A stretch of DNA of 64,000 nt from Bradyrhizobium neotropicale (GCF_001641695.1 NZ_LSEF01000058.1:127882-191881); one strand, 5' to 3'. Positions 19,865-29,116 are shown, counted from the stretch's first letter. Notes: generated by a model not told the origin, from the letters alone. A program made the numbers and translations.

Positions 19865-20491
19865 TCACTCGGCGTAGCCGAGTGCGGCGGCGGGCATCTC
19901 CGGCGCTGTGGCGCCCGGCAGCACGCTCGCCACGGCAGGCCCCCTCAGCCCCGGGGCGGCCCCGGGCGCATCCGGCGACGTCCCATTGATCATGTTGGAA
20001 AGTCCGCTGAATCCGGCCTGGGCGATCTTCCGAAGCACCAGATCGTCGGCGGCCGACCAGGGATCGCGCCCACCCTTGGCCGAGGCCGGTTCCTCACCGG
20101 ACAGCCGCAGCGCCCGCTGCTGGTTGGCGTCGTAGACGTCCCAGACCCAGGCGATCACGGTCTTGCCGCGGACGACCTGGGCGGAGAGGTAGCTGCGCAC
20201 GCGATAGGCTGCCGTCCCCTCGCGGGAGACGACGGCCAGGCTGCGCAGCTTGGATTCGCTGTCGAGCACGCCGACCATGCGGTCGAACACCTGCGGCGGC
20301 GGCCCGTCGATGGATTCGAAGGCGACCGTCGCCCCGCTGCCGGCACTCGGCGCCGCCATCGCATAGGAGTTGCTCGGCGCGCCGCCGCCGGCGCAGCCGC
20401 CGAGGGCGCAAGCGATCGCGATCGATGCGGCCGTGATTGCGGCGCGGACGATTGTCCCGGTTTCGCGCAGACAGGTTGACGCTTCCCTCAT
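19865..20491 (-). CDS. Putative lipoprotein of unknown function
   Basis: A 208-residue exported lipoprotein candidate. A positively charged start leads to the hydrophobic stretch IVRAAITAASIAIA and a lipobox ALGGC near residue 33, which would be the lipidated Cys. The mature part contains VFDRMVGVLDSESK, AYRVRSYLSAQV and VIAWVWDVYDANQQRALRLSGEE, then a Pro/Gly/Ala-rich tail. The pattern of a conserved core plus low-complexity tail is seen in many rhizobial lipoproteins. I do not recognise a characterised family; location (inner or outer membrane) is not clear. Confidence 0.75.
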   Translation of the reverse strand: MREASTCLRETGTIVRAAITAASIAIACALGGCAGGGAPSNSYAMAAPSAGSGATVAFESIDGPPPQVFDRMVGVLDSESKLRSLAVVSREGTAAYRVRSYLSAQVVRGKTVIAWVWDVYDANQQRALRLSGEEPASAKGGRDPWSAADDLVLRKIAQAGFSGLSNMINGTSPDAPGAAPGLRGPAVASVLPGATAPEMPAAALGYAE

Positions 20492-20570
20492 TGCGCCTTG
20501 CGATACCTTTAAAATGTCTTAACGTCTAGGGCAGGCGCGACACATGGCTTAACAGATAAGGTCAGTGCGC

Positions 20571-20598
20571 ATGGGGGTGGTACCATGGGGGCGGTACG
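20571..20598 (+). repeat. Tandem 14-bp repeat abutting a start codon
   Basis: ATGGGGGTGGTACC (20571-20584) is followed at once by ATGGGGGCGGTACG (20585-20598), and then by the gene start ATGAGGGGC at 20599. The two repeat ATGs lie in the two other reading frames, so only the third opens the gene. The G-rich core may double as ribosome-binding sequence. Confidence 0.7.
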
Positions 20599-21168
20599 AT
20601 GAGGGGCTTGGCGCTCGGCGTGATCGTCGCGTGCTTTGGCATGGGGCCAGCTGCCGCTGAGGAGAGTGCGGCGCAGGTCATTCAATCCTTCGGACTGGTC
20701 GGGACGTGGTCGGTCGATTGCAAGCGGGATCCAAATCAGGTTTGCACGAACAACGGTTGCGGCGCGCGGATGACATACATTGTGCCGTCCGCCGGACCGC
20801 CAACGATTAGAAACGTGATAGGAACGTTTTCACCCGGGCAGGTGAGAACATTCGTCAGCACGATTCATTCGGCCACGCGCATCGCGGACGACAAGATCAA
20901 GATCGTGTCGGTCCAGGACCCTCCACCTAGCACCACGCTCGTGTGGTGGCGTCAGCCTGGTGAGGTTTGGGAGATCGTTCTGCTCAAGGTCGGCGACAAA
21001 TATCGAACCTTTTCCGCGCATCGCGATGACTGGAAGAAGATTTCGGAAGACGGTGGTTTTGACGTCCGGCCCCCTCCACCGCCCCCGCCCGCCACGCAGT
21101 ACGATGTACTGCCGACCCGATGGTTGCGAGGGAAGGAAACGCTGCTGTTAGAGAAATGCAGCGACTGA
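20599..21168 (+). CDS. Secreted protein of unknown function
   Basis: 189 residues with a short signal peptide (LALGVIVACFGMGPAAAEES, cleavage likely after AAA). The mature protein begins QVIQSFGLVGTWSVDCKRDP, a pattern (a beta-rich fold starting after a 'gTWsvDC' motif) common in rhizobial periplasmic proteins, with four cysteines (DCK, VCT, NGCG and the final KCSD) that could pair. A poly-proline stretch (RPPPPPPPATQ) separates the core from the C-terminal tail. It is not assigned to a characterised family; codon usage is a little less GC-rich than neighbours. It diverges from the lipoprotein gene. Confidence 0.72.
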   Translation: MRGLALGVIVACFGMGPAAAEESAAQVIQSFGLVGTWSVDCKRDPNQVCTNNGCGARMTYIVPSAGPPTIRNVIGTFSPGQVRTFVSTIHSATRIADDKIKIVSVQDPPPSTTLVWWRQPGEVWEIVLLKVGDKYRTFSAHRDDWKKISEDGGFDVRPPPPPPPATQYDVLPTRWLRGKETLLLEKCSD

Positions 21169-21221
21169 TGCATTTAAAGGGGCGACGGCGATTGGCCTAA
21201 CTCAATTGCTCTTAGATGCCC

Positions 21222-21989
21222 TTACCCCTCCAGCGCGATCGCGTGGATGTGACGGCCGTAGTCCGGCTCCTTGCGATGCACCGAGCGGCGGTAGCTGAAG
21301 AAGCGCTCGTCGGCATAGGTGTCGAGACCGAGATCGTCGATCATCAGAACGCCGGCGCCCTCGAGCCGCTTCCGGATGAAGCCGGCGAGATCGAACATCG
21401 CGTGGCCGTCGCGCACCGACGGGATGAAGAACATTGTGTTCTCCGCATCCGCCTCGATGAAGCGCGCCACGAACTCGTTGCCGACTTCATAGCTTTCCTG
21501 GCGGATCAGCGGGCCGATCGCGGCGATGATGCTGCCGCGCGCGGCGCCGAGCTGCTCCATTGCAGAAATCGTTGCCTCCAGCACGCCGGTCAGCGCGCCC
21601 TTCCAGCCGGCATGGGCGCCGCCGATGACGCGCGCATGGGGGTCGACGAACAGCACCGGCCCGCAATCGGCCGTGGAGACGCCGAGCGCGATGCCGGGTG
21701 TTCTGGTGACCAGCGCATCGCCCTTGGGCCGCGGCCCGCTCGGCCATGGGGTTTCGGCGACGAGGACGTCGGGCGAATGGATCTGGTGCAGGCTGAGGAA
21801 GCGCTCCGGTGCGACGCCGACATGCTCGGCCATGCGGCGGCGGTTCTCCGCGACATGGGCCGGATCGTCATTGGAGCCTAGCCCGCCATTGAGCGCGGCG
21901 TAGATGCCGCTAGAGACGCCGCCCTCGCGGGTGAAGAAGGCGTGGCGCAGGCCGGGCACCGCCGACAGCAGCGACGAAGCGATGGTCAT
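21222..21989 (-). CDS. pgeF: Peptidoglycan editing factor PgeF (laccase-domain protein)
   Basis: 255 residues of the PgeF/YfiH (DUF152) family, which removes wrongly incorporated amino acids from peptidoglycan precursors and was formerly called polyphenol oxidase. Metal-site motifs are seen: LHQIHSPDV, VSTADCGPVLFVD, GGAHAGWKGALTGVLE. Its ATG overlaps the stop of the upstream methyltransferase gene by 4 nt, so lgt, the methyltransferase and pgeF form one operon on the minus strand, a common rhizobial arrangement. Confidence 0.93.
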   Translation of the reverse strand: MTIASSLLSAVPGLRHAFFTREGGVSSGIYAALNGGLGSNDDPAHVAENRRRMAEHVGVAPERFLSLHQIHSPDVLVAETPWPSGPRPKGDALVTRTPGIALGVSTADCGPVLFVDPHARVIGGAHAGWKGALTGVLEATISAMEQLGAARGSIIAAIGPLIRQESYEVGNEFVARFIEADAENTMFFIPSVRDGHAMFDLAGFIRKRLEGAGVLMIDDLGLDTYADERFFSYRRSVHRKEPDYGRHIHAIALEG

Positions 21990-23104
21990 GAGGCCCCTCC
22001 AGCCTGTTCGAGATCGCTGAGGCCTGCGATGCCGGTCAGCCGCGGCTCGGAGATGCCGAGCACCTTGAACATCGATCCCATGCCGCTGCGTCCGGTGTCG
22101 GTCAGGCGCTTGTGCGCCAGTGAAATGTCGGAGGCGACGTCCGGCGTCGCTTTCTGCATCAAGGCGGCTGCGCGGGTATCGATGCCGACGCGCTTGAGGA
22201 AATCGCCCTGCGTCACCGGGCCGTGCACGCGGGCGCCGACGTCCTCGGCGGCGCGCGCCAGCGCCTGGAAGTCGACATGGGCGGTGACGTCGGCCTGGCC
22301 CGGCGCCTTCAAGGGATCGGTGAAGCTGTGGCGCGCGATCGCCTGGAAGGTGTCACCGGCGTCGCTGCGCAAGTGCCCGTAATCGATGATCAGGGCCGCA
22401 CCGTCCTGCTCGCGCACGCGCGTCGCAAGCTTCATGATCTCGGTGTCGGGGCGCCATTCGAACACCGCGCCGACCGGCGCCGCGCGCACCAAGGGCGGTA
22501 GCAGCACGTCGAAGCGCGGGGTCGGCTCAGCCGCCGCGCCGAACTCGAGCCTGCCGTTGCCGTCGATCTCGACCACGCGCTCATGCCAGCCGTTCTCGTG
22601 CCGGACCATCTGGTGGATCGGCAGCACGTCGAAATATTCGTTGGCGAGGATGATGCTCGGGCCCTCGGGCACGTCGTCGATGCTGTCGTGCCAGGTAATG
22701 TTGCGCACGCTGGACAGCGTCGCCATCTGCCGCTCGCGCAGCACCGGGTTGACCTCGACCATGTGGATATGAAGCGACTGGTACAGCGGCGGCAGCACCC
22801 GCAGAGCGCGCAGCGCATCCGCCATCATGGTGCCGCGTCCGGGGCCGAGCTCGATCAGCCGCAGCAACTGCGGCGAGCCCATCTGCTTCCATACCGATGC
22901 GCTCCACAGGCCGAGCAACTCGCCGAACATCTGGCTGACCTCGGGTGCGGTGGTGAAGTCGCCCTCGCGGCCGAGCGGATCGCGCGACACGTAATAGCCG
23001 TAGCGCGGATGCATCAGGCACAGTTCCATGTAGCGCCAGACCGGCATCGGGCCAGACGATTTGATCAGTGCCTTGATCTCGTTCAACAACGGCGAGTCGG
23101 TCAC
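21986..23104 (-). CDS. MidA/NDUFAF7-like SAM-dependent methyltransferase
   Basis: A 372-residue class I methyltransferase of the DUF185 family. Mitochondrial members (NDUFAF7/MidA) methylate an Arg of complex I subunit NDUFS2; the bacterial role is presumed similar but unproven. N-terminal PMPVWRYMELCLMHPRYGYY, then GDFTTAPEVSQMFGELLG, the SAM-binding LIELGPGRGTMMADALR, NEYFDVLPIHQMV and ALIIDYGH are all family hallmarks. The start is a GTG at 23104. It overlaps pgeF by 4 nt and lies 21 bp after lgt. Confidence 0.92.
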   Translation of the reverse strand: MTDSPLLNEIKALIKSSGPMPVWRYMELCLMHPRYGYYVSRDPLGREGDFTTAPEVSQMFGELLGLWSASVWKQMGSPQLLRLIELGPGRGTMMADALRALRVLPPLYQSLHIHMVEVNPVLRERQMATLSSVRNITWHDSIDDVPEGPSIILANEYFDVLPIHQMVRHENGWHERVVEIDGNGRLEFGAAAEPTPRFDVLLPPLVRAAPVGAVFEWRPDTEIMKLATRVREQDGAALIIDYGHLRSDAGDTFQAIARHSFTDPLKAPGQADVTAHVDFQALARAAEDVGARVHGPVTQGDFLKRVGIDTRAAALMQKATPDVASDISLAHKRLTDTGRSGMGSMFKVLGISEPRLTGIAGLSDLEQAGGAS

Positions 23105-23125
23105 AGCCTGCTTTCTTGAAATGAA

Positions 23126-23968
23126 TTAACGAACGGCCTCTGCAGGCCTCGGCGCCCCGCGCCGCACTGCCCATACAATAAGTATGCCGCCGACAATAAG
23201 CATCGGGATCGACAACAGCATGCCCATGGTTAATCCGCCCCACAGGAAGCCGAGCTGGGCATCCGGCTCGCGGAAATGCTCGCCGATGATCCGGGTCAGG
23301 CCGTAGATCAGGATGAAGCTGCCGAGGATCAGTCCCGGCCGTTTCAAGGCGCCGAGCCGGATCATCACTGCGAGTACGATGAAGAGCAGGATGCCTTCCA
23401 TGCCCGCCTCATAGAGTTGGCTCGGATGGCGCGGCACATCACCGCCGGTCGGAAAGATCATCGCCCAAGGCAGGCTTGGGGCGGCGGGACGGCCCCACAG
23501 CTCGCCATTGATGAAGTTCGTCAGCCGCACCAGGAAAATGCCGATCGGCGCTACGCCGCAGGTGATGTCACCGAGCGACAGGATCGAGACGCCATTCTTG
23601 CGTGCGAACCACATCACCGCCACGACGCAACCGAGGAAACCGCCGTGGAAGGACATGCCGCCTTCCCACAATCTGAAGATCGCAGCCGGATGCTCGATGA
23701 AGAAAGGCAGGTTGTAGAACAACACGTAACCGGTGCGGCCACCGAGAATGATGCCGAGCGTCACCCACAATATGAAATCATCGATCTGCGACAGGCTGAT
23801 CGGCGATCCGCCGGCCCATAGCCTCTCGTTCTTGATCAGTGCGCGCGCATAGAGCCAGCCGAGCACGATCCCGCCGATATAGCCGAGGGCATACCAGCGG
23901 ATCGCAAACGGCCCGATTGCGACCGCGACCGGATTGAACGACGGAAAATCGATGAGCAGGAGGGGCAT
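23126..23968 (-). CDS. lgt: Prolipoprotein diacylglyceryl transferase
   Basis: The inner-membrane enzyme that adds diacylglycerol from phosphatidylglycerol to the lipobox Cys of prolipoproteins. 280 residues with about seven membrane segments. Signature sequences: [26 protein letters not shown], the essential [23 protein letters not shown] and RHPSQLYEA. It is first in the minus-strand operon with the methyltransferase and pgeF. The preceding minus-strand gene (dienelactone hydrolase-like) ends 14 bp away in the same direction... its stop lies at 23983, so it may read into lgt. Confidence 0.96.
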   Translation of the reverse strand: MPLLLIDFPSFNPVAVAIGPFAIRWYALGYIGGIVLGWLYARALIKNERLWAGGSPISLSQIDDFILWVTLGIILGGRTGYVLFYNLPFFIEHPAAIFRLWEGGMSFHGGFLGCVVAVMWFARKNGVSILSLGDITCGVAPIGIFLVRLTNFINGELWGRPAAPSLPWAMIFPTGGDVPRHPSQLYEAGMEGILLFIVLAVMIRLGALKRPGLILGSFILIYGLTRIIGEHFREPDAQLGFLWGGLTMGMLLSIPMLIVGGILIVWAVRRGAPRPAEAVR

Positions 23969-23982
23969 CAGGCCTTCTGTAT

Positions 23983-24714
23983 CTAGACGAGATTGCGGCG
24001 ATAGAGTGCCAGCAGCCGCTCCCAGTGCCGCTCGGCCGCGTCGCGGTCATAGACCGGACGCTTGGGGAAGGCGAAGCCGTGATGGGTGCCGGGATAGATC
24101 TCCACCTCCGCTTTCGCGCCGCTCATGCCCTGCTTCACCTTCTCGATGATCTCGGCCGGCGCGTAGATGTCGGTCTCGGCGCAGGCGAAATAGAGTTCGG
24201 CCTTGGTCTTGCCGGCAGCAAGATGCGGGCTGTCGTCCTGGTCCGTCGCAAGCTGCGTGCCGTAGATCGAGGCAGCCGCCTTGACGCGATCGGGAAAATG
24301 GGTGGCGGCGTTGACGGCGTAGCGGCCGCTCATGCAGTAGCCGACGGTCCCGATCAGCTTGGTGTTCGCGGCCGCCTGGCCCTCGGCGTAGGCGAGCAGG
24401 GCTTTGGTGTCTTCCATGATCATGGGGATGCTGAGCGAGCCCATGAACTGGAACATGCGCTTGCGTTCCGGCGCATTCGGGTCGGCCGGCAGGGGCCCAA
24501 GCTCCATCACGCCGGAGCGGTAGTAGAGATTCGGCAGCATCACGTAATAGCCCGATGTCGCGAGCCGGCGCGCCATGTCGCGCAGCTCCTCGCGGATCGC
24601 CGGCGCATCCATGTAGAACAGGATGATCGGGAACGGCCCGCCGCGCTCGGGATGGCTGATGAAGGTTGCGGTGTGGCCGTCCTTGGTGGGAATTGCGATC
24701 TGCTGCTCGATCAT
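23983..24714 (-). CDS. Dienelactone hydrolase family protein
   Basis: A 243-residue alpha/beta hydrolase of the dienelactone hydrolase family. The nucleophile is Cys127 in VGYCMSGRY, with a downstream Asp (probably ETDIYAP) and the His in THHGFAFP completing a Cys-Asp-His triad. ATG 24714 is preceded by AAAGAG; a longer in-frame version to 24837 has no support. There is no catechol-degradation gene nearby, so the substrate is unlikely to be dienelactone itself; small ester or lactone hydrolysis is a safe description. Probably co-directional with lgt, 14 bp upstream of it, and divergent from ubiK. Confidence 0.9.
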   Translation of the reverse strand: MIEQQIAIPTKDGHTATFISHPERGGPFPIILFYMDAPAIREELRDMARRLATSGYYVMLPNLYYRSGVMELGPLPADPNAPERKRMFQFMGSLSIPMIMEDTKALLAYAEGQAAANTKLIGTVGYCMSGRYAVNAATHFPDRVKAAASIYGTQLATDQDDSPHLAAGKTKAELYFACAETDIYAPAEIIEKVKQGMSGAKAEVEIYPGTHHGFAFPKRPVYDRDAAERHWERLLALYRRNLV

Positions 24715-24878
24715 CTCTTTGCGCCTTGTGATTCTTCTTATGCAGGGACGTTGAATACGATTGCAAGGAAACCGGGGCATGACAAGGATAGCCCCAGCCT
24801 CGCAAAGACCCTTGAACCGCCCTGTCGGGATTGCCATTGTCTTTGCAGCTGTTCGCGCAAAGTTTATCGGAGACCGCC

Positions 24879-25130
24879 ATGACCCAGACCACCAACCGCT
24901 TTTTCGACGAGATTGGCCGTCTGATGAACGACGCCGCCGGTGCCGCCCAGGGCGTCAAGCGCGAGTTCGACACGGTGATGCGCACCCAAGCCGAAAAATT
25001 CCTGCGCGACATGGATCTCGTCAAGCGCGAGGAGTTCGAGGCGGTCAAGGACATGGCGCGCCTCGCCCGCGAGGAGAACGAGGCGCTGAAGGCGCGCATC
25101 GCCGCGCTGGAGGCCAAGCTGGGCGGCTAG
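24879..25130 (+). CDS. ubiK: UbiK-type ubiquinone biosynthesis accessory factor
   Basis: An 83-residue BMFP/YqiC (UbiK) family protein: N-terminal amphipathic helix (NRFFDEIGRLMNDAAGAAQG), a central segment and a C-terminal coiled coil (FEAVKDMARLAREENEALKARIAALEAKL). In Enterobacteria UbiK binds UbiJ in the aerobic ubiquinone complex and has membrane-fusing activity; the alphaproteobacterial role is presumed similar. The start at 24879 is favoured by TCGGAGACC and by family length. The gene stands alone, with a long palindromic repeat immediately after its stop. Confidence 0.85.
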   Translation: MTQTTNRFFDEIGRLMNDAAGAAQGVKREFDTVMRTQAEKFLRDMDLVKREEFEAVKDMARLAREENEALKARIAALEAKLGG

Positions 25131-25140
25131 GGTGCGCTTA

Positions 25141-25316
25141 CCCTCCCCTGGAGGGGGAGGGTCGATGTGCATGCAGCGAAGCGGAATACGCAGCGGGGTG
25201 GGGTGATCTCTCCCCGCGGGCACCGCCTAAATGGATGGACTGTCACCCCACCCCGGCGCTACGCGCCGACCCACGAGCGAGCTACGCTCGTCTCGGACCC
25301 CTCCAGGGGAGGGTGG
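25141..25316. repeat. Long palindromic repeat (CCCTCCCCTGGAGGGGGAGGG)
   Basis: Outer arms CCCTCCCCTGGAGGGG and CCCCTCCAGGGGAGGG lie about 150 bp apart, with a second nested pair GGGGTGGGGTGA / TCACCCCACCCC. The whole unit can fold into one long branched stem. It separates ubiK from rplY. Confidence 0.82.
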
Positions 25317-25461
25317 CAGCCCATTCTCCTTGTCATTTCCGCATCTTCCGGGTAAAAGCCCGCCACGTCCGCGGCCCCCGCACCCCTGGAGGCTTGCTGC
25401 GGACAGCACCATGGGCCGCCTTGCGGCCCATTAACTTTTGCAAAAACAAGGACTTAACGTT

Positions 25462-26187
25462 ATGGCGACCGTCAAGGAATTGAAGGCGACCGCACGTCCG
25501 AAGAGCGGCAAGGGGGCCGCCCGGGCTGAGCGTCGCGCCGGGAGAGTGCCCGGAGTGATCTATGGTAACAACCAGCCCCCGCTCCCGATCTCGGTTGACG
25601 ATCGCGAACTGCGCCAGCGCATCCTCGCCGGCCGGTTCCTGACCACCCTTGTCGACATCGACCTCGACGGCAAGAAGCACCGCGTGATTCCGCGCGACTT
25701 CCACCTCGACCCGGTCAAGGACTTCCCGATCCATGTCGACTTCATGCGGCTCGGCGAAGGCGCCACCATCCGCATCAGCGTGCCCCTGCACGTGGTGAAG
25801 GCGGAAGGCTCGCCCGGCGTGAAGCGCGGCGGCACCGTCAACATCGTTGCCCACGCGATCGACCTCGAATGCGGTGTCGAGAACATCCCGCAGTACATCG
25901 AGGCCGACGTCGGCACGCTCGAGATCGGTCATTCGCTCCATCTGTCGGACATCAAGCTGCCGACCGGCGTGAAGGCGCTGACGCGCGAGGAGGCGACCCT
26001 CGTCACCATCGTGCCGCCGTCGGGCTACGCCGAAGAGCAGAAGGCTGCGGCTGCGGCTGCGGCCGGTGGTGCGGCTCCGGCTGCGGGCGCGGCTGCTCCG
26101 GCGGCTGGCGCGGCTGCCCCGGCTGCGGGTGCTGCGGCTCCGGCAGCGGCTGCCAAGGCTCCCGCCGGCGGCGACAAGAAGAAGTAA
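25462..26187 (+). CDS. rplY: 50S ribosomal protein bL25 (CTC form)
   Basis: A 5S rRNA-binding ribosomal protein of 241 residues in the long CTC form: L25 domain (TARPKSGKGAARAERRAGRVPGVIYG) followed by the TL5-type C-terminal beta domain (DFPIHVDFMRLGEGATIRI to VTIVPP). The C-terminus carries a repeated Ala/Pro/Gly tail (units of AAAPAAGA, about residues 195-232) ending in GGDKKK. The tail is unlikely to be folded and its repeat number may vary between strains. ATG 25462 follows AAGGACTTAACGTT. It heads a transcript with pth, 57 bp downstream. Confidence 0.96.
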   Translation: MATVKELKATARPKSGKGAARAERRAGRVPGVIYGNNQPPLPISVDDRELRQRILAGRFLTTLVDIDLDGKKHRVIPRDFHLDPVKDFPIHVDFMRLGEGATIRISVPLHVVKAEGSPGVKRGGTVNIVAHAIDLECGVENIPQYIEADVGTLEIGHSLHLSDIKLPTGVKALTREEATLVTIVPPSGYAEEQKAAAAAAAGGAAPAAGAAAPAAGAAAPAAGAAAPAAAAKAPAGGDKKK

Positions 26188-26198
26188 TCTCTCAAAGC

Positions 26199-26224
26199 TG
26201 GCGCGCGGTCCTGATCGCGCGCCA
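26199..26224. terminator. Hairpin between rplY and pth
   Basis: TGGCGCGCG (26199-26207) pairs with CGCGCGCCA (26216-26224), a 9-bp perfect stem with an 8-nt loop. It has no U tract, so it is more likely an attenuating or mRNA-stabilising stem than a full intrinsic terminator. Confidence 0.5.
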
Positions 26225-26244
26225 AGCGAGGGGCGCGCCGCGTC

Positions 26245-26850
26245 ATGCGACTCTTTGTTGGGCTCGGCAATCCCGGCGCACGATACGCACGCAACCGGCA
26301 CAATATCGGCTTCATGGCCGTCGACGAGATCGCGCGGCGTCATGGTTTCTCGCCATGGCGCCGTCGCTTTCAGGGCGAGACCTCGGAAGGCGCGCTCGGC
26401 ACTGAGCGCGTCATCCTGCTCAAGCCCACGACCTACATGAACGAGTCCGGTCGCAGCGTTCAGGAAGCGGCAAGCTTCTTCAAGATTGCGCCGGGCGACG
26501 TCACCGTGTTCCAGGACGAGCTCGAACTGCCGCCGGGCAAGGTGCGGGTGAAGATCGGCGGCGGCATCGCCGGCCACAACGGCCTGCGCTCGATCTCCGC
26601 CCATATCGGCAACGAGTACCGCCGGGTGCGGCTCGGCATCGGTCATCCCGGCGTCAAGGAATTGGTGCACGGCCACGTGCTGTCGGACTTTTCCAAGGCC
26701 GACGGCGAATGGGTGGCGACGCTCTGCGATGCGGTTGCCGAGAATGCCGCGCTGCTCGCCAAGGGTACGGATGCGACGTTCGCCAACAGGGTGCATCTCG
26801 CCATGCAGGCGAAGGGGTTTTTGACCAAGGACGACAACGGCAAGGAGTAG
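26245..26850 (+). CDS. pth: Peptidyl-tRNA hydrolase
   Basis: Recycles peptidyl-tRNAs that drop off ribosomes. 201 residues. Motifs: [20 protein letters not shown] with catalytic His19 and Asn9, [27 protein letters not shown] (the usual HDELDLP is here QDELELP) and [13 protein letters not shown]. The stop codon TAG at 26848 lies inside the left arm of a palindromic element, so the last residues (DDNGKE) are set by the repeat junction. The gene follows rplY and precedes ychF, a frequent alphaproteobacterial order. Confidence 0.96.
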   Translation: MRLFVGLGNPGARYARNRHNIGFMAVDEIARRHGFSPWRRRFQGETSEGALGTERVILLKPTTYMNESGRSVQEAASFFKIAPGDVTVFQDELELPPGKVRVKIGGGIAGHNGLRSISAHIGNEYRRVRLGIGHPGVKELVHGHVLSDFSKADGEWVATLCDAVAENAALLAKGTDATFANRVHLAMQAKGFLTKDDNGKE

Positions 26851-26963
26851 GGTGGGTGCGCCGATCACGTTCGCCGAAGCTGCAACAAGCGAAGGCAGAA
26901 GGCGTAACCCACCATGCAACGGCGGAAAAAGTGGTGGGTTACGCTACGCCAACCCACCCTACG
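26847..26963. repeat. Dispersed palindromic element, type A copy 3, overlapping the pth stop
   Basis: GTAGGGTGGGT ... ACCCACCCTAC with inner GCGTAACCCACCA / TGGTGGGTTACGC. The left arm provides the pth stop codon (TAG). It lies between co-directional pth and ychF. Confidence 0.85.
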
Positions 26964-26986
26964 ATTGCACTGCGCTAGAGGACACG

Positions 26987-28084
26987 ATGGGATTCAAATG
27001 CGGGATTGTCGGGTTGCCCAATGTCGGCAAATCGACCTTGTTCAATGCGCTGACCGAGACGGCTGCGGCGCAGGCTGCGAACTATCCGTTCTGCACGATC
27101 GAGCCGAATGTCGGCGAGGTCGCCGTGCCGGATCCGCGGCTGGATAAGCTGACGGCGATCGCCAAGTCGGCGCAGATCATCCCGACCCGGTTGACCTTCG
27201 TCGACATCGCCGGCCTCGTGCGCGGCGCCTCCAAGGGTGAAGGCCTCGGCAACCAGTTCCTGGCCAACATCCGCGAGGTCGATGCGATCGTGCATGTCGT
27301 GCGCTGCTTCGAGGACTCCGACATCACCCATGTCGAGGGCAAGATCGCTCCGCTCGCCGACATCGAGACCATCGAGACCGAGCTGATGCTCGCCGACCTC
27401 GACAGCCTCGAGAAGCGCGTCGACAATCTCACCAAGAAGGCCAAGGGCAACGACAAGGACGCCAAGGAGCAGCTCGACCTCGTCAACCGCACGCTGGTGC
27501 TGCTGCGCGACGGCCAGCCGGCGCGCCTCGTCGAGCGCAAGGCGGAGGAGGAGCGCGCCTTCTCGATGCTCGGCCTGTTGTCGTCAAAGCCCGTGCTCTA
27601 TGTCTGCAACGTCGAGGAAGGCTCCGCTGCGACCGGCAACGCCTTCTCCAAGGCAGTCGAGGAACAGGCCGCAAAAGAAGGCGCGGTTGCCGTCGTCATC
27701 TCCGCCAAGATCGAATCCGAAATCGCGACGCTGTCGCGTGAGGAGCGGGTCGATTTCCTGGAGACGCTGGGCCTGGAAGAGGCCGGCCTCGATCGCCTGA
27801 TCCGCGCCGGCTACACGCTGCTCGACCTCATCACCTATTTCACGGTGGGGCCGAAGGAGGCGCGCGCCTGGACTATCCACCGCGGCACCAAGGCGCCCGC
27901 GGCGGCCGGCGTGATCCATACCGATTTCGAGAAAGGCTTCATCCGCGCCGAGACCATCGCCTATGACGATTATGTCGCGCTGGGTGGCGAAGCCGGCGCC
28001 CGCGATGCCGGCAAGCTGCGCCTCGAAGGCAAGGACTACACCGTCGCCGACGGCGACGTGATGCACTTCCGGTTCAATACGTAA
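26987..28084 (+). CDS. ychF: Redox-regulated ATPase YchF (Obg family)
   Basis: A 365-residue Obg-family P-loop protein that prefers ATP and binds ribosomes; it is linked to stress and oxidative responses. P-loop GLPNVGKST at 9-17, switch region [20 protein letters not shown], a coiled-coil insert (about 125-200), and the C-terminal TGS domain ([20 protein letters not shown] to the end, [12 protein letters not shown]). The NKxE-type base motif is replaced by a YVCNVEE stretch (as in YchF proteins), which explains ATP preference. Start ATG 26987 is downstream of the palindromic repeat. Confidence 0.96.
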   Translation: MGFKCGIVGLPNVGKSTLFNALTETAAAQAANYPFCTIEPNVGEVAVPDPRLDKLTAIAKSAQIIPTRLTFVDIAGLVRGASKGEGLGNQFLANIREVDAIVHVVRCFEDSDITHVEGKIAPLADIETIETELMLADLDSLEKRVDNLTKKAKGNDKDAKEQLDLVNRTLVLLRDGQPARLVERKAEEERAFSMLGLLSSKPVLYVCNVEEGSAATGNAFSKAVEEQAAKEGAVAVVISAKIESEIATLSREERVDFLETLGLEEAGLDRLIRAGYTLLDLITYFTVGPKEARAWTIHRGTKAPAAAGVIHTDFEKGFIRAETIAYDDYVALGGEAGARDAGKLRLEGKDYTVADGDVMHFRFNT

Positions 28085-28098
28085 GTTCTTGCGGGATT

Positions 28099-28185
28099 CG
28101 TAGGGTGGGTTAGCGAAGCGTAACCCACCATTTCTCCCGCGGCGAAGAAAGTGGTGGGTTACGCCTTCGGCTAACCCACCCTACG
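28099..28185. repeat. Dispersed palindromic element, type A copy 4
   Basis: CGTAGGGTGGGTTAGCGAAG ... CTAACCCACCCTACG with inner CGTAACCCACCA / TGGTGGGTTACG. It lies between the convergent ychF and DUF4282 genes. Confidence 0.88.
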
Positions 28186-28212
28186 GTGCTACGCACGCCC
28201 CGGAATGACGAG

Positions 28213-28509
28213 CTATTTCATCCCACCGCCCTGGTCGCGGATGGCGCCGAGGTGCTCGTTGATGCGGAAGACGATCAGGATCAACTCGGCGGCGATGCGC
28301 GAGAACACGACGCCGACGACGACGCTCGCGATCGACGACAGCAGCACCAGGAAGCCGCCGAACGGGCTGATCGCCATCGTGGCAAGGCCCGAGAAGATGC
28401 CGGAGAGGCCGAACAGGCAGATCAGCGCGATCACCAGCCAATAGAAGGTCTTGATGATCGTCGGCGTGATGAACCTGTCCCACTGAAACAGATCGTTGAA
28501 TGAGAACAT
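28213..28509 (-). CDS. DUF4282 membrane protein
   Basis: A 98-residue inner-membrane protein with the DUF4282 pattern: a short FSFNDLFQWDRFITPTIIK start, then two hydrophobic helices (FYWLVIALICLFGLSGIF and FLVLLSSIASVVVGVVFSRI) and a polar tail (FRINEHLGAIRDQGGG). GGGGAGAG precedes the ATG. The frame continues open upstream but only because of GC bias. DUF4282 has no known function. Confidence 0.85.
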   Translation of the reverse strand: MFSFNDLFQWDRFITPTIIKTFYWLVIALICLFGLSGIFSGLATMAISPFGGFLVLLSSIASVVVGVVFSRIAAELILIVFRINEHLGAIRDQGGGMK

Positions 28510-28663
28510 TGCTCTCCCCGGGCAAATCGGGCCTCGGCCCTTCGGATGATCCGACTCAGACCAGTACCGCCGTGTCGAATGTAGCACGAGCCATGCGGGC
28601 CGGCGGGTTGAGATTGCCGCAAAGTGCGGCCACAATCTGTCAATTCCGCAAAGCTTTCCCAAG

Positions 28664-29116
28664 ATGACCCTGACCTTCGAAGATTTCCCGCCCGGCCGGT
28701 TCGGCACATTCGGCCCGCGCCATGTCACCCGCGACGAGATTCTGGCTTTTGCCGCCGAGTTCGATCCGCAGCCGATGCACCTGGACGAGGAGGCCGCGGC
28801 GAGAAGCATGCTGCGCGGACTGTCCGGCTCCGGCTGGCACCTCTGCTCGCTGATGATGCGGATGATGGCCGACGGCTTCATCACCCGCGCCGCCTCGCTC
28901 GGCTCGCCCGGCGTCGACGAGGTACGCTGGCTGTCGCCCTTGCGGCCCGGCGATGACCTCACGCTCGATGTCGATGTCGTGGAAGCGCGCACCTCGAAGA
29001 GCCGGCCCTCACTCGGCATCGTCAAGTTCAAATGCACCGCGCGCAACGCCAAGGGCGAGGCGCTGTGCGAGATGACCTCGCCGATCCTGATCAAGCGGCG
29101 CGAGGGGGCGGTCTGA
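28664..29116 (+). CDS. MaoC-like hotdog dehydratase, first of a pair
   Basis: 150 residues of the MaoC/R-hydratase hotdog fold: FEDFPPGRFGTFGPRHVTRDEIL, then AFAAEFDPQPMHLDEEAA (the catalytic Asp/His region of R-specific enoyl-CoA hydratases), SGSGWHLCSLMMRMM and VRWLSPLRPGDDLTLDV. Members hydrate enoyl-CoAs or act on related thioesters. It overlaps the next MaoC gene by 1 nt (TGATG), which suggests that the two proteins work together, perhaps as a heteromer, as in split two-domain MaoC enzymes. Confidence 0.88.
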   Translation: MTLTFEDFPPGRFGTFGPRHVTRDEILAFAAEFDPQPMHLDEEAAARSMLRGLSGSGWHLCSLMMRMMADGFITRAASLGSPGVDEVRWLSPLRPGDDLTLDVDVVEARTSKSRPSLGIVKFKCTARNAKGEALCEMTSPILIKRREGAV

